Shown here piece by piece: positions 49,000 to 58,558 of a stretch of 64,000 nucleotides of DNA. The notes below the pieces were generated by a model. That model searched no databases. It saw nothing but the letters and a program-made list of their open reading frames with translations, and was not told the DNA's origin. Source of the DNA: Vibrio campbellii CAIM 519 = NBRC 15631 = ATCC 25920 (lineage in GTDB: Bacteria; Pseudomonadota; Gammaproteobacteria; Enterobacterales; Vibrionaceae); the NCBI RefSeq assembly GCF_002163755.1, contig NZ_CP015864.1, positions 62,001 to 126,000 of the forward strand. The letters are read 5' to 3'. Positions within the stretch are counted from its first letter, which is position 1; each line of letters starts with the position of its first letter. Position numbers and translations under genes: made by a program.

Positions 49000-49758
49000 T
49001 TATTGGTTGCTATCATCGACTCGCCACCATTGAACTCCTTCTGGATATAGATGAGTGGGAACATCGGCAAAATCTATTCCACTCTCAGCATTATCCGGGA
49101 TGTCCTCATTCTTATAAGCACCAGCTTGGTAATCAAACATTGATACTAACGGAGAAGGCGAAACGATGACTCCATTATTCATTTTAAAAGTCACATTTTG
49201 TACAAAGTCAGTTCTACCAATATTAGTATTAACTTGATAAGCACAAGTCTTCACCGGCGTTTTATCAATCTGAACAGACAAAGAAGTAATCGCTTCTTTA
49301 AGAAAATCATAATGAAGGCTTGAGTCTCTGTATGAGTTCGTTAAGTACTGGTTAAAAAATTCGTAGTCATCAAGGTGTGATATTGATCGAATGTTCGCTT
49401 TAAATCTGTCAGCAGAAGCGGAGACAGTATCAATATTGTAATTATCAGCCAATGATTTATCTTGGGTAATACGCGCAATATGCCCCATCATAATTTGCTT
49501 TAATAATTTTCCAAAGTCAGGATGTTCTTCTCCATGAATCTCAAATTGTAGATAGTCAACAGTGTTATATTCTCTATATTTTGCCATTCTGAATTCATGT
49601 AGAATGGATGGAGAAAAATATTCAGAGAAATTTTGCTCATATTTCGATATGTTAATTTCTTCAATTAGACTATTGAAATCACACTCTTCAGCAGAAGTAT
49701 TGAATGAGAGAAGTAAGACTGAAAGACTGAGTATTGATAAATTTTTATTATTTTTCAT
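49000..49758 (-). CDS. Exported hypothetical protein
   Basis: 252 residues with a signal peptide (MKNNKNLSILSLSVLLLSFN, then TSAEEC). The mature part is acidic, with one YQVNTNIGRTDFVQNVTFKM region and a C-terminal LYPEGVQWWRVDDSN. No family recognised. It is the first of three consecutive minus-strand genes for AT-rich secreted proteins. Confidence 0.7.
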   Translation of the reverse strand: MKNNKNLSILSLSVLLLSFNTSAEECDFNSLIEEINISKYEQNFSEYFSPSILHEFRMAKYREYNTVDYLQFEIHGEEHPDFGKLLKQIMMGHIARITQDKSLADNYNIDTVSASADRFKANIRSISHLDDYEFFNQYLTNSYRDSSLHYDFLKEAITSLSVQIDKTPVKTCAYQVNTNIGRTDFVQNVTFKMNNGVIVSPSPLVSMFDYQAGAYKNEDIPDNAESGIDFADVPTHLYPEGVQWWRVDDSNQ

Positions 49759-49866
49759 ATAATTAAGCCCTTAACTTATAATGATTGATAGAAGTATTTT
49801 AAAGAGAGTTATCTAGCATAGTTCTCTTTATCATTAGATTGCAGTTTTATTTATAAAATAATGACC

Positions 49867-50301
49867 CTATTTTACTGATGCATAGATCAGTGTGTTGTGT
49901 TGTCCTCTGACAGTTAGTAATTCACTGACTCTGTCATAGACGATAGATACCCCCTCCTCTAGAGTATTTAAGATTATTGCTTCCTGTGCCGCTTGAGTTA
50001 TGCTGCACCCCATTCTTGTATTGGAAATAGAGGTAAGCTCCAATGTGTTTTTTTCAAAAGTAATAATTTGAGCAAAAAAACGGTTACACCCGGTATCACC
50101 GTAAATATTTTTCTGAGCAATTTGTATTAATGATTTGTGCTTCGGGGTCTCACCGTTGATGCCGATGAGCCTCCATGGCCCTATAGCGGTCTGATGTGTT
50201 GCCGACAACTCATTTTCTGTTGTGGTTGCTAGCGCTTGAGGGCTTGCTTCCAGCACGCCAGAAAATGCTAATAAACTCAGTGATAAAATTAATTTTTTCA
50301 T
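49867..50301 (-). CDS. META-domain (HslJ-like) exported protein
   Basis: 144 residues with a signal peptide (MKKLILSLSLLAFSGVLEAS). The META domain is recognisable: GPWRLIGINGETPK near residue 42, NIYGDTGCNRFFAQI near 68, and SISNTRMGCSI near 95, with the paired Cys typical of the family. In E. coli HslJ is linked to novobiocin resistance and heat shock; a stress role here is inference. The next gene upstream starts 22 bases away, so the two may be one transcript. Confidence 0.8.
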   Translation of the reverse strand: MKKLILSLSLLAFSGVLEASPQALATTTENELSATHQTAIGPWRLIGINGETPKHKSLIQIAQKNIYGDTGCNRFFAQIITFEKNTLELTSISNTRMGCSITQAAQEAIILNTLEEGVSIVYDRVSELLTVRGQHNTLIYASVK

Positions 50302-50322
50302 TTGATTCTCAATACTATTATA

Positions 50323-51075
50323 TTACCAACGTGTGAATTTGATAGATATTGCGTCGCCTACACCAAGCCCTAATCCGCCAGCTTTAAGATCAAAGATTTC
50401 ACCGACGTCTCGATCCCAAACTTTGACCTCGTGATAGAATAAGCCGCCGAAATAGTGTCCTTTTCTAGCTGTTAATTCGACCTGTTTACCTTTCTCAAGT
50501 TTGTCGAAAAACTTTTCATCAATATAGGATGAACCCGAGAATACAGGCATTGTCGCTATGCCTGCGAACTGCATTACTAATTCACCATAATTGCCAACCG
50601 CACAAGCGATGATTACACCTGCTCCTCCACAGGTAGTAATACGATATTGACGTCCAGAATCAGTTTTGAAAGAGCGTTTTATCGTCCCTTGTCCTAGAAC
50701 GCCATCCACCTGAACATGTAATTCTTCTGGCAATGTTGTTCCTTTAATTTCAAACATGTGGGGTTGGGAATTACGATCGTTTGGTATTAATACCGATTCG
50801 CTAACAAAACGCTTGGTTGGGGTCATGATTTTAACTCTTAACCTGTCACCATTGGTATACGTCACTAAATTAGATAGAGAGCTAGTATCACTCATATCTA
50901 ATTGGGCAATATCCACCCAGGATCCTTTATTTAATGAATAGAAAGCTTTCATCTCTTCATTATTGGAGTTTCCTGAAAAGTTCAAGCCATTCTTGAAAAA
51001 TAATGATGAACTCAGTGCAGAATTGGAGAAAAGTAAAAATATTGATAAACAAATTATTTTGATTGGGTTGTGCAT
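50323..51075 (-). CDS. Exported hypothetical protein
   Basis: 250 residues with a signal peptide (MHNPIKIICLSIFLLFSNSA, then LSSS). The mature part is beta-rich (FYSLNKGSWVDIAQLDMS, HVQVDGVLGQGTIKRSF) with two Cys around residue 151. Not recognised. Genes 49867 and 50323 lie 21 bases apart on the same strand, so they are likely co-transcribed. Confidence 0.7.
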   Translation of the reverse strand: MHNPIKIICLSIFLLFSNSALSSSLFFKNGLNFSGNSNNEEMKAFYSLNKGSWVDIAQLDMSDTSSLSNLVTYTNGDRLRVKIMTPTKRFVSESVLIPNDRNSQPHMFEIKGTTLPEELHVQVDGVLGQGTIKRSFKTDSGRQYRITTCGGAGVIIACAVGNYGELVMQFAGIATMPVFSGSSYIDEKFFDKLEKGKQVELTARKGHYFGGLFYHEVKVWDRDVGEIFDLKAGGLGLGVGDAISIKFTRW

Positions 51076-51580
51076 AATATTTTCTAAGTTTGAAATGATT
51101 TTTCTTGTAACAAAATGCTATTTGTAAAAATTACTCAAAACAACTTAAATTCAAAATATTTATCAAATACTAGTAAAGGTGCAAGTTTTTTAGAGCTTAT
51201 AATAATAATACTGTAAGAGAGAATATGATTAAAATTGAAATATAAACTTATAATAATTATTATTAATCTAAGTTAAAAAATGTATATAATTTGTAATGGT
51301 AGAGTTTTTATAGCTAACAAGCATTAGCTATTCCTAATGATAGTCTCCAGATTACTAGTAAGTAGAAAAAGTCCTTTAATAAGGAGTTCAAGAAGGTTAC
51401 CGAGCTATATCACAGTTAGATTAACGCCGATTTTGCTACTTGTTTTGACGTTAAGAGTACGCTATTCATTAAATTGAAATCATCAATTGCATTGTGAGGT
51501 TTCGCACTAAATCCCAAACGTTACAAAATCTGAAAAACAAGTTATCAAGTGTCTTGCTTAAGCTTAGTTAGTTTGAACTC
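51076..51580. other. AT-rich intergenic region
   Basis: 505 bases of very low GC (many TTATAATAAT runs); promoter region of the gene at 50323. No gene or strong palindrome. Confidence 0.5.
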
Positions 51581-52231
51581 TTAAGTTATTGCGATTTCAA
51601 GGCAATATGTGTCATTCCGATTTTTAACAACCGATAGGTATTCGAAGCCTTGCACGATACGGTCTGCATCTTCCAATTCATCCTCTTTATGGCTAGTGAG
51701 TAGCGCGACCGTAAAGCATCCAGCTCTTTTCGCTGATAACACGCCCGAGGGGGAATCTTCGAATGCCACACATTCGGACGGAGTGACATTCAGTGCATGT
51801 GCGGCTTTAATAAACGGTTCTGGGTCTGGTTTGCCCTTAAGGACGTCCTCGGCGCATATCATCACTTTAGGTAGATCAAAGCCTGACGCTAGTAGACTGG
51901 TGGTCGCCACTTTTTTTGGCCCGCTTGTCGCAATACCCCAAGCATTAGGACTAAGGTTGGAAATGAATGAATGGGCATTGGATATCGCCTGTGCCTTTGT
52001 CATCTCAGACAATGCGATGCTTTTTACTTTCTCTACTTGTACGTCACAAGCGTAACTTGGGGATATACAGTGCAAGGTTTCTTCAATTTTTCTTCCGTGG
52101 ATGTATTGGCTCATATCAACATAGCTGACGCCAACGGTCTCACACCACTTTTTCCAGATATTGTCTATTACGGCCTGTGTATCAACTAACGTTGCATCGA
52201 CATCAAAAATAAACTTTTTACACTCAATCAT
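51581..52231 (-). CDS. HAD-superfamily phosphatase
   Basis: 216 residues with an alpha-helical cap, as in beta-phosphoglucomutase / sugar-phosphatase relatives. Motif I is FIFDVDATLVDT (Asp-9, with Ala in place of the usual Gly), motif II the Ser in WGIATSGP near residue 103, motif III the Lys in DVLKGKPDPEPF near 136, and motif IV FEDSPSG near 158. It should dephosphorylate a small sugar-phosphate-like substrate. Confidence 0.85.
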   Translation of the reverse strand: MIECKKFIFDVDATLVDTQAVIDNIWKKWCETVGVSYVDMSQYIHGRKIEETLHCISPSYACDVQVEKVKSIALSEMTKAQAISNAHSFISNLSPNAWGIATSGPKKVATTSLLASGFDLPKVMICAEDVLKGKPDPEPFIKAAHALNVTPSECVAFEDSPSGVLSAKRAGCFTVALLTSHKEDELEDADRIVQGFEYLSVVKNRNDTYCLEIAIT

Positions 52232-52295
52232 GATTTCTCAATCCTATCGAATAATGCTGCTTTGAGTTGGGAGAAGGTAATATTCATACCATGGC

Positions 52296-52700
52296 TCAAA
52301 GTTGCTCGCTGAACTCACCACACTGATTGCATTTGTAGCCTTGTTTATAGAAAAAAAGTGGAAACCCTAACAATATGAACACCAGAAATGCAGGTCGCTT
52401 TCCTTTTGTGTGGGCGGATAGATCACTACTTCCACAATGAGGGCAAAGGTCTTTTTTCTCTCCAGCGACTGCGGAGTGAGTTTCAAGGCTTTCAGAGAAG
52501 TCACAACTCAGGATCTCGGTTGCTTCCTCAAAGTCCTCTTCCGAAACCATTAAGCGAACACCACCAATAGCGTTGGAGTAGAGCCATTGTGTATTCACGG
52601 TATGCTCATCGGCGATAAAGCTCTGAATACCAGCACTTTCAAGGTTTGCTTTGGCGATATGTGCTTCATGTGGAAAAGAAAACCTCGCTACGACAATCAT
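52296..52700 (-). CDS. DUF2007 domain protein with C-terminal zinc ribbon
   Basis: 134 residues from the ATG at 52700, chosen because AAGGAGAAGTTC lies directly upstream; an upstream in-frame ATG at 52760 is less well placed. MIVVARFSFPHEAHIAKANL is the start of the DUF2007 domain, which folds like a GlnB-type signalling protein. The C-terminal part has CPHCGSSD and KCNQCGEF, a zinc ribbon around one hydrophobic helix (LVFILLGFPLFFY). Function unknown. Confidence 0.82.
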   Translation of the reverse strand: MIVVARFSFPHEAHIAKANLESAGIQSFIADEHTVNTQWLYSNAIGGVRLMVSEEDFEEATEILSCDFSESLETHSAVAGEKKDLCPHCGSSDLSAHTKGKRPAFLVFILLGFPLFFYKQGYKCNQCGEFSEQL

Positions 52701-52938
52701 GAACTTCTCCTTGTTGTATGACGTTGACGGGACAACTTTTTGTCTTATTTGGGGAGGCATTGTGCCGTGTTAGGTCATCCGTCTCAATGGTAAATGAATA
52801 ATATTTTCAATAATTTAAACTTGTTGCACATTGATTGAGTTGCTACTAGGTTTTCATCCCTGATCATAGTACCTTGTGGGGACGCCGTTTATTGCCTGTT
52901 TAGTTAGGCGTTATATTTGATTTAGGAAAAAGGTAAAG

Positions 52939-53466
52939 ATGGAAATTACTTTTCGACAGATAAACATGGATGACGATTTCGAGCTATGTGTTGCATCTAG
53001 GAAGGATGCGTACTTTTGTAGCTTCGGACACTATGATGGCTTCGAGGACTTCATCAGTGGCTATCGTGAGCGAGTCTTGGAACGATTATCGACATCAGGT
53101 TGGTTCTACATTCATATATTTGTGGATAGCGAGTTTGCAGGGCAACTCGAATTTCGCAGCTTTTCACCCGAGCCGGACACGGGCTATGTGCACCTTATTT
53201 ATCTAAAACCGAATTTTCGTGGATTAGGGCTTGCCCCTAAAGTGCAAGAGTATATCGTCAGAACGTTGAGCCAGGCGGGGTGCTTGCGTGCGGTACTTTC
53301 TGTAAGCCGAACGAACACGAGGGCACTCACTTTTTATAAGCGCAATGGTTGGGAGTTCACGCGTAGGAACCCGAAACACGATGAAACCGACTTCTATCAA
53401 CTTTGGATAGGTCACACGGGTGACGTTGAGTCTGGATCAAGCGGACTGTCTGGCGCAAAGCGGTAA
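52939..53466 (+). CDS. GNAT acetyltransferase
   Basis: 175 residues. YVHLIYLKPNFRGLGLAPKV holds the acetyl-CoA loop (R-G-L-G-L near residue 91), and SVSRTNTRALTFYKRNGWEF is a typical GNAT C-terminal motif. The sequence 25 bases upstream contains GGCGTTATA, like a cassette boundary, but no attC flanks the gene, so I do not call it a cassette. Substrate unknown. Confidence 0.82.
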   Translation: MEITFRQINMDDDFELCVASRKDAYFCSFGHYDGFEDFISGYRERVLERLSTSGWFYIHIFVDSEFAGQLEFRSFSPEPDTGYVHLIYLKPNFRGLGLAPKVQEYIVRTLSQAGCLRAVLSVSRTNTRALTFYKRNGWEFTRRNPKHDETDFYQLWIGHTGDVESGSSGLSGAKR

Positions 53467-54013
53467 CAGCAGGATAGATTCGACCATTGGAAAGGCGCTT
53501 TTCAACTATCAGGAATGGCGCCTTTCTTTTGTTCTAGCTATCGCGGCAAACTATCGCTCACGTATGTAAGTGGTTTTAACCAAGGTATCTAGCACTACTT
53601 CGCTTTTCGCGACTTTAAAGTGTAGTGGCTGCTCTAAGTCACCAAACAACGGTGCGCCGCCGCCAAGTAAAATAGGGAAGCGAGTGATCACCTTTCGTCG
53701 ATAAGATCTTCTTTGAGGAAATTCTGAATTGTCACACCGCCGTCGATGTAAAGCTCGTTAAAGCCTTTTGCATTCAAATCAGTAAGCACATCTTTGAGCT
53801 CACATTAACGCGCTGTTTTTGCTTATATCGTGAAAGAAATTCCCATAACCAAAGGTTCTAACTAAAAGAGATGGCAGGACTTTTATTTAGCGAATTCGAC
53901 CTAATATCTTGGGTATGCCCAAAGCTGATGGTGAAGGGACGAATTTAATGATGCTTGCTGGCGCGCTAGAGCCGTCAGTTTGAAGATGCATTCAAACGCA
54001 ATAAGGGATAACA
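53467..54013. other. Intergenic region with a reductase relic
   Basis: 547 bases. It contains the dihydrofolate-reductase-like relic below, and after 53803 nothing supported apart from the promoter of yghU. Confidence 0.6.
53551..53803 (-). pseudogene. Dihydrofolate-reductase-family (RibD C-terminal-like) relic
   Basis: Read on the minus strand, ELKDVLTDLNAKGFNELYID, then GGVTIQNFLKEDLIDE, then, in another frame, VITRFPILLGGGAPLFGDLE, and VVLDTLVKTTYIRER before the stop. Loss of one base near 53700 explains the frame change. The N-terminal ~90 residues are absent. This is the C-terminal half of a DHFR-like reductase domain. Confidence 0.8.
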
Positions 54014-54874
54014 ATGACTAACGAATACATTCCACCAAAAGTTTGGACAAACGATAACGAGAACGGCGGTCAGTGGGCGAGTATCAACCGTCCGGATTCT
54101 GGTGCACGTCATGAGCAAGAACTTCCAGTTGGTGAGCACCCATTCCAGCTTTACTCAATGGGTACACCAAACGGTCAGAAAGTGACGATCATGTTTGAGG
54201 AGCTTTTGGCGGCAGGCGTAACAGAAGCAGAATACGACGCATACCTGATTAAGATTGGCGATGGCGACCAGTTTGGTTCTGGCTTTGTGTCCGTCAACCC
54301 GAACTCGAAAATTCCGGCTTTGGTTGACCGTTCAGGTGACGAGCCAGTGAACGTTTTTGAATCGGGTAACATCTTGTTCTATCTAGCCGAGAAGTTTGGT
54401 CACTTCCTACCAACAGAAGGTGCGAAGCGTGCTGAAGTAATGAACTGGTTGTTCTGGCTACAAGGTTCTGCACCATACCTAGGTGGTGGTTTTGGTCACT
54501 TCTACGCATACGCGCCAGAGAAGTTTGAATACCCAATTAACCGTTTCACGATGGAAACAAAACGTCAGCTAGACGTACTAGACAAGCGTCTTGCGAATAA
54601 TGAATACCTAGGCGGTGACGAGTACAGCATCGCTGATATTGCAACGTGGCCTTGGTACGGCAATCTTGTGCTGGGTCGTGCTTACGATGCGGCTGAATTC
54701 TTAGACGTAGCAAGCTACAAAAACGTTGTGCGTTGGGCGAAAGCGATTGATGAGCGTGAAGCAGTGCAGCGTGGTCGCATCGTTAACCGTGCATGGGGTG
54801 AAGAGTGGGATCACGTGGCAGAGCGTCACAGCGCAGCAGACATTGATGCGGCACTGGCGAAGAAGCCAGAATAA
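54014..54874 (+). CDS. yghU: YghU-type glutathione S-transferase / disulfide-bond oxidoreductase
   Basis: 286 residues, the size of E. coli YghU. It opens EYIPPKVWTNDNENGGQWAS, has QLYSMGTPNGQKVTIMFEEL in the thioredoxin domain near residue 46, VNPNSKIPALVD, and a helical GST C-terminal domain. The family has glutathione-dependent disulfide reductase activity on small substrates. Single gene, with a strong terminator. Confidence 0.9.
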   Translation: MTNEYIPPKVWTNDNENGGQWASINRPDSGARHEQELPVGEHPFQLYSMGTPNGQKVTIMFEELLAAGVTEAEYDAYLIKIGDGDQFGSGFVSVNPNSKIPALVDRSGDEPVNVFESGNILFYLAEKFGHFLPTEGAKRAEVMNWLFWLQGSAPYLGGGFGHFYAYAPEKFEYPINRFTMETKRQLDVLDKRLANNEYLGGDEYSIADIATWPWYGNLVLGRAYDAAEFLDVASYKNVVRWAKAIDEREAVQRGRIVNRAWGEEWDHVAERHSAADIDAALAKKPE

Positions 54875-54893
54875 CCTCGCTTTTTCAGTAAAC

Positions 54894-54924
54894 AAAAAGG
54901 AATGCTTCGGCATTCCTTTTTTGA
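54894..54924 (+). terminator. Terminator of yghU
   Basis: AAAGGAATG CTTCGG CATTCCTTT followed by TTT. Confidence 0.9.
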
Positions 54925-55021
54925 TCGTTTCAAAGTGAAATTACGTAATAATTAAGGTCGTAAACCTGACGTTGTTCCAGTGGTGAGTTAGTAACCCTTA
55001 ACCAATAACTCATTGCTTTAT

Positions 55022-55055
55022 TTGCCCCAAATCTTTTTTGTTTGGGGCTTTTTTA
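55022..55055 (+). terminator. Second terminator-like hairpin after yghU
   Basis: GCCCCAAA/TTTGGGGC stem followed by TTTTTT. Confidence 0.8.
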
Positions 55056-55115
55056 TGTCCTAAGTTCAGGTCTTGAGTGTTGGTTGAGTACCTGCTGAGC
55101 GTGGTTAGCCAGAAA

Positions 55116-55149
55116 CAAAAAACGAGCGCCAAATAGACGCTCGTTTGTT
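55116..55149 (-). terminator. Terminator of the BCCT transporter gene
   Basis: AACGAGCG/CGCTCGTT stem; on the minus strand it ends in TTTTTTG. Confidence 0.85.
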
Positions 55150-55199
55150 ATCTCAACCTTCGATGAGCCGTATCGTTATACGTTTCTGCTCAGGATGAA

Positions 55200-56807
55200 T
55201 TAGGCGACAGGTGCTTTCTGCACCGTGTTTTGATAGGCAGGTAACTCAGACCTTAACCCTTTAATCAGGCTCACACACATCACTAACAGCACCAACGTGA
55301 ATGGCAAACCTGTCGCGACAACACCAGATTGCAGCGCTTGCAGTGCCTCTTTACCACCAATCCAGAGCATAACGGCAGCGATAGAGCCTTCAATACATGC
55401 CCAGAAAATACGTTGTGGCACTGGTGCATCAATCTTACCGCCGGCAGTGATGCTATCGATAACCAATGAGCCAGAATCTGATGAGGTGATGAAGAACACC
55501 AAAATCAGGACTATAGAGAGCACAGAGATGATCGAGTTAAACGGCATCGCGTCATAGACGTGGAATAGAGTAAGCGAGATATCCGTTAATCCATTGGCAC
55601 CAAGTTCGCCGACTTTGTTCACTACTTGATCAAGGGCGATACCACCGAAGACTGCCATCCAAACCAGTGTAACGGTAGTTGGAATGACGATAACCGCGAA
55701 GATGAACTCGCGAACGGTACGACCTTTCGATACGCGCGCGATGAACATTCCCACAAATGGTGACCAAGATACCCACCATGCCCAGTAGAATACTGTCCAG
55801 CCATGCATCCATTCTGTGTCTTCACGACCGGCAGGGTTACTTAGCGGTAAAATATTCTGTGCGTACGCGACAGCGGTATCCCAAATGGATGTTGTCGCAA
55901 TATCGAAGCTAATAAACATCACAAAAGCCAGCAGCGCAAACGCAACCGCCATATTGATGTTACTTAGTAGTTTGACACCTCCATCGATACCTCGAATCAC
56001 AGACAGTACTGCAATAAAAGTAACGAAGGCGATAACAATCATTTGCGTACCAATGCCACCTTCTAAACCAAATACATGGTTAATACCGCTGGTGGCTTGT
56101 TGCGCACCTAAGCCCAGAGAAGTCGCGAGACCAAATAGCGTTGCGAGTACCGCCAGAATATCGATAACGTGGCCTAACCAACCCCATGCGCGATCGCCAA
56201 AGATAGGATAAAACGCAGAACGCAGAGAAAGCGGTAAACCTTTATTGAATGCGAAGAAGGCCAGCGAGAGTGCAACAATGGCGTAAATCGCCCAACCGTG
56301 GATGCCCCAGTGGAACATGGTGGCGGCCATCGCGAGTGATTTCGCTTCTTCCGTGTAAGGTTCTACATTGAAAGGGGTACCAAACCAATTGGTAAAGTAT
56401 GCCGTTGGTTCTGAAACACTCCAGAACAACAAGCCGATACCCATACCCGCAGCGAAAAGCATCGATAACCAAGAGACGGTTGAATGTTCCGCAACGGCGT
56501 TTTTACCGCCGATTCTGATCTTACCCAGAGGAGATAAAAGAATCGCGATAGCGAATAAGATAAAGAAGTTTGCTGACCACATAAAGAACGAGTCGAAGTC
56601 TGAAATGATGCTGTTCTTTAAACCATTTAAGGCGTCACGAGCAGTAGTAGGGTCAACAATGAGAAGAGAAGCAAGACAGAGAAGAACAAGACCAGCACTA
56701 ATTCCGAATACTGGATTGTGGATATCAAATCCCCATTTTTGAACGTTATCTTGACCAACCTGATAGTCGGTAGTGTCGATACTATATTTTTTTAGTGCAT
56801 TATCCAT
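55200..56807 (-). CDS. BCCT-family betaine/carnitine/choline transporter
   Basis: 535 residues with about twelve membrane helices. GMGIGLLFWSVSEPTAYF near residue 120 is the conserved substrate and Na+ site of betaine-type BCCT proteins, and YWAWWVSWSPFVGMFIARV near 341 is the family signature. It imports a quaternary ammonium compound as osmoprotectant or nutrient; GMGIGL favours a Na+-coupled glycine-betaine type. Gene stands alone. Confidence 0.9.
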   Translation of the reverse strand: MDNALKKYSIDTTDYQVGQDNVQKWGFDIHNPVFGISAGLVLLCLASLLIVDPTTARDALNGLKNSIISDFDSFFMWSANFFILFAIAILLSPLGKIRIGGKNAVAEHSTVSWLSMLFAAGMGIGLLFWSVSEPTAYFTNWFGTPFNVEPYTEEAKSLAMAATMFHWGIHGWAIYAIVALSLAFFAFNKGLPLSLRSAFYPIFGDRAWGWLGHVIDILAVLATLFGLATSLGLGAQQATSGINHVFGLEGGIGTQMIVIAFVTFIAVLSVIRGIDGGVKLLSNINMAVAFALLAFVMFISFDIATTSIWDTAVAYAQNILPLSNPAGREDTEWMHGWTVFYWAWWVSWSPFVGMFIARVSKGRTVREFIFAVIVIPTTVTLVWMAVFGGIALDQVVNKVGELGANGLTDISLTLFHVYDAMPFNSIISVLSIVLILVFFITSSDSGSLVIDSITAGGKIDAPVPQRIFWACIEGSIAAVMLWIGGKEALQALQSGVVATGLPFTLVLLVMCVSLIKGLRSELPAYQNTVQKAPVA

Positions 56808-57284
56808 AAATACAACATATACGCTTTTTTAAATGTGTCTTTCTTGAACAAGAAAAACACTAAAACCGCCCTCCAATTATTTTGAGTTCAAATTAAAAAA
56901 TGCGACGCGATCATAGTGTTTTGTGTAAAACAATGCAACTCAAAGGGTTTTTTAGACGTTATTTCGATATTTGGCAGGCTTTTATATGAAAAATGCAACG
57001 ATGTGTAATGTTTTGATGTGTAAGCATTGCTCGGGTGTTATCTGTGCATGGCTTGCTCAATTGGGGGTGTCTTAGTCAGCTCGGCAATGAGTGAACAATG
57101 GAAGCGAGTCGCAAGTCATGATTTCACCGAATTGGCGAACGAATAAGCATAAACTTCAACCGACTTCGCATTCTTTTCGACAAATATCGAGTAAACGTAA
57201 CCAATCGTAACAGAGGTGCTGTAACTAAACAGCGTTTCCATATACTCGACTTAGTTTGTAAGTTGTAAGCCACAGAATGCTGCT
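56808..57284. other. Intergenic region between divergent BCCT and dacA genes
   Basis: 477 bases with the promoters of both genes. I see no gene or strong palindrome. Confidence 0.5.
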
Positions 57285-58454
57285 ATGAGAAAAAACACTT
57301 TATTCAATGCTACGTTAGCGACCACCTTGACTGCTGTTTCTGCGTTTAGTTTTGCTGCTCCTACCGTTGTTCCTAATGCACCAGAGCTGAGCTCTCGTGG
57401 CTATGTTTTAATGGATTACCACACTGGCACTGTGCTAGTGGAACGTGATGCCGACAAGCGCCTCAACCCGGCAAGTCTGACTAAGCTAATGACGGCTTAT
57501 GTTGCGGGCCAAGAGGTTAAGTCAGGTAACATCAGCCTAGACGATGAAGTGGTGATAAGCCGCAACGCCTGGGCGAAAAACTTCCCAGATTCGTCAAAGA
57601 TGTTTATCGAGGTAGGGACGTCGGTTTCACTTTCTGATCTTTACCGAGGTCTGATTGTTCAATCGGGTAACGATGCCAGTGTCGCCATCGCAGAACATGT
57701 TGCGGGTAGTGAAGCTGGCTTTGTTGGTTTGATGAACAGTTGGGCGAACCAACTTGGTTTGTCTAACTCTGCCTTTACCAACCCACATGGTTTGGACAGT
57801 GATGGTCTGTATTCAACCCCGCGCGACATCGCAACGCTAGGCCGTGCGATCATTCATGACCTGCCAGATATCTACCCGTTATACAGCGAAACGTCGTTTA
57901 CTTATAACGGTATTACCCAATACAACCGTAACGGCTTGCTACGTGATCGCAGCATGAGTGTTGATGGCATGAAGACGGGTTACACCAGCGGCGCAGGTTA
58001 CAGCTTGGCGACTTCTGCAACCAACGGAGACATGCGTTTAGTCGCGGTTGTGATGGGCGCGAAAAGCCCGAGCGTACGTGAATCAGAGAGTAAACAGCTT
58101 CTGAGCTACGGTTTCCGTTTCTTCGATACGGTTGTTCCGACACAAGCGGGTAAAGAAGTGGCAACGGCACGTGTTTGGATGGGTAACCAAGACGAATTAA
58201 AAGTGGGTGTTGACCGCGATATCTACCTAACACTACCAAAAGGTGACGTGAACAAGCTGGAAGCGGAAGTGGAATACAACGGCGACCTGATGGCACCGAT
58301 TCAACAAAATCAAGTAGTTGGTAAGGTACTGTACAAAGTTGACGGTGACGTGGTGAAAGAAGCGGAACTGGTTGCGCTAGAGCCTGTTGATGAAGGCGGT
58401 ATCTTTAAGCGTTTGATGGACTGGTTCAAACGTCTTGTGGCAAGCTGGTTCTAA
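57285..58454 (+). CDS. dacA: D-alanyl-D-alanine carboxypeptidase (PBP5/6 type)
   Basis: 389 residues: signal peptide, then the three active-site motifs of low-molecular-weight PBPs: SLTK at residues ~65-68 (in NPASLTKLMTAYV), SGN (VQSGNDASVAIAEH) near 126, and KTG (DGMKTGYTSGAGY) near 229. The C-terminal domain ends in FKRLMDWFKRLVASWF, an amphipathic membrane anchor as in PBP5. It removes the last D-Ala from peptidoglycan stem peptides at the outer face of the inner membrane. Confidence 0.92.
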   Translation: MRKNTLFNATLATTLTAVSAFSFAAPTVVPNAPELSSRGYVLMDYHTGTVLVERDADKRLNPASLTKLMTAYVAGQEVKSGNISLDDEVVISRNAWAKNFPDSSKMFIEVGTSVSLSDLYRGLIVQSGNDASVAIAEHVAGSEAGFVGLMNSWANQLGLSNSAFTNPHGLDSDGLYSTPRDIATLGRAIIHDLPDIYPLYSETSFTYNGITQYNRNGLLRDRSMSVDGMKTGYTSGAGYSLATSATNGDMRLVAVVMGAKSPSVRESESKQLLSYGFRFFDTVVPTQAGKEVATARVWMGNQDELKVGVDRDIYLTLPKGDVNKLEAEVEYNGDLMAPIQQNQVVGKVLYKVDGDVVKEAELVALEPVDEGGIFKRLMDWFKRLVASWF

Positions 58455-58481
58455 CCAAGATTCCCAATATTAAATTTACTA

Positions 58482-58510
58482 AGGCGGCCGAAATGGTCGC
58501 CTTTTTGTTT
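58482..58510 (+). terminator. Terminator of dacA
   Basis: AGGCGGCC GAAA TGGTCGCCT followed by TTTTGTTT. Confidence 0.9.
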
Positions 58511-58558
58511 TGAGCACTCATCAAGAGAACCATTCAGAACAAAAAAACGGAGTTACGC

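Larger units (their letters stand above)
54875..55199. other. Intergenic region holding three terminators
   Basis: 325 bases between convergent genes, filled by the yghU terminator (54894), a second hairpin at 55022 and the BCCT terminator at 55116. Nothing else. Confidence 0.7.

Noticed and set aside
52880..53470. GNAT gene at 52939 as an isolated integron cassette (GGCGTTATATTTG upstream)
   Set aside because: There is no attC after the gene and the gene ends are not complementary to the GTTATATTTG start, so the motif is probably chance.
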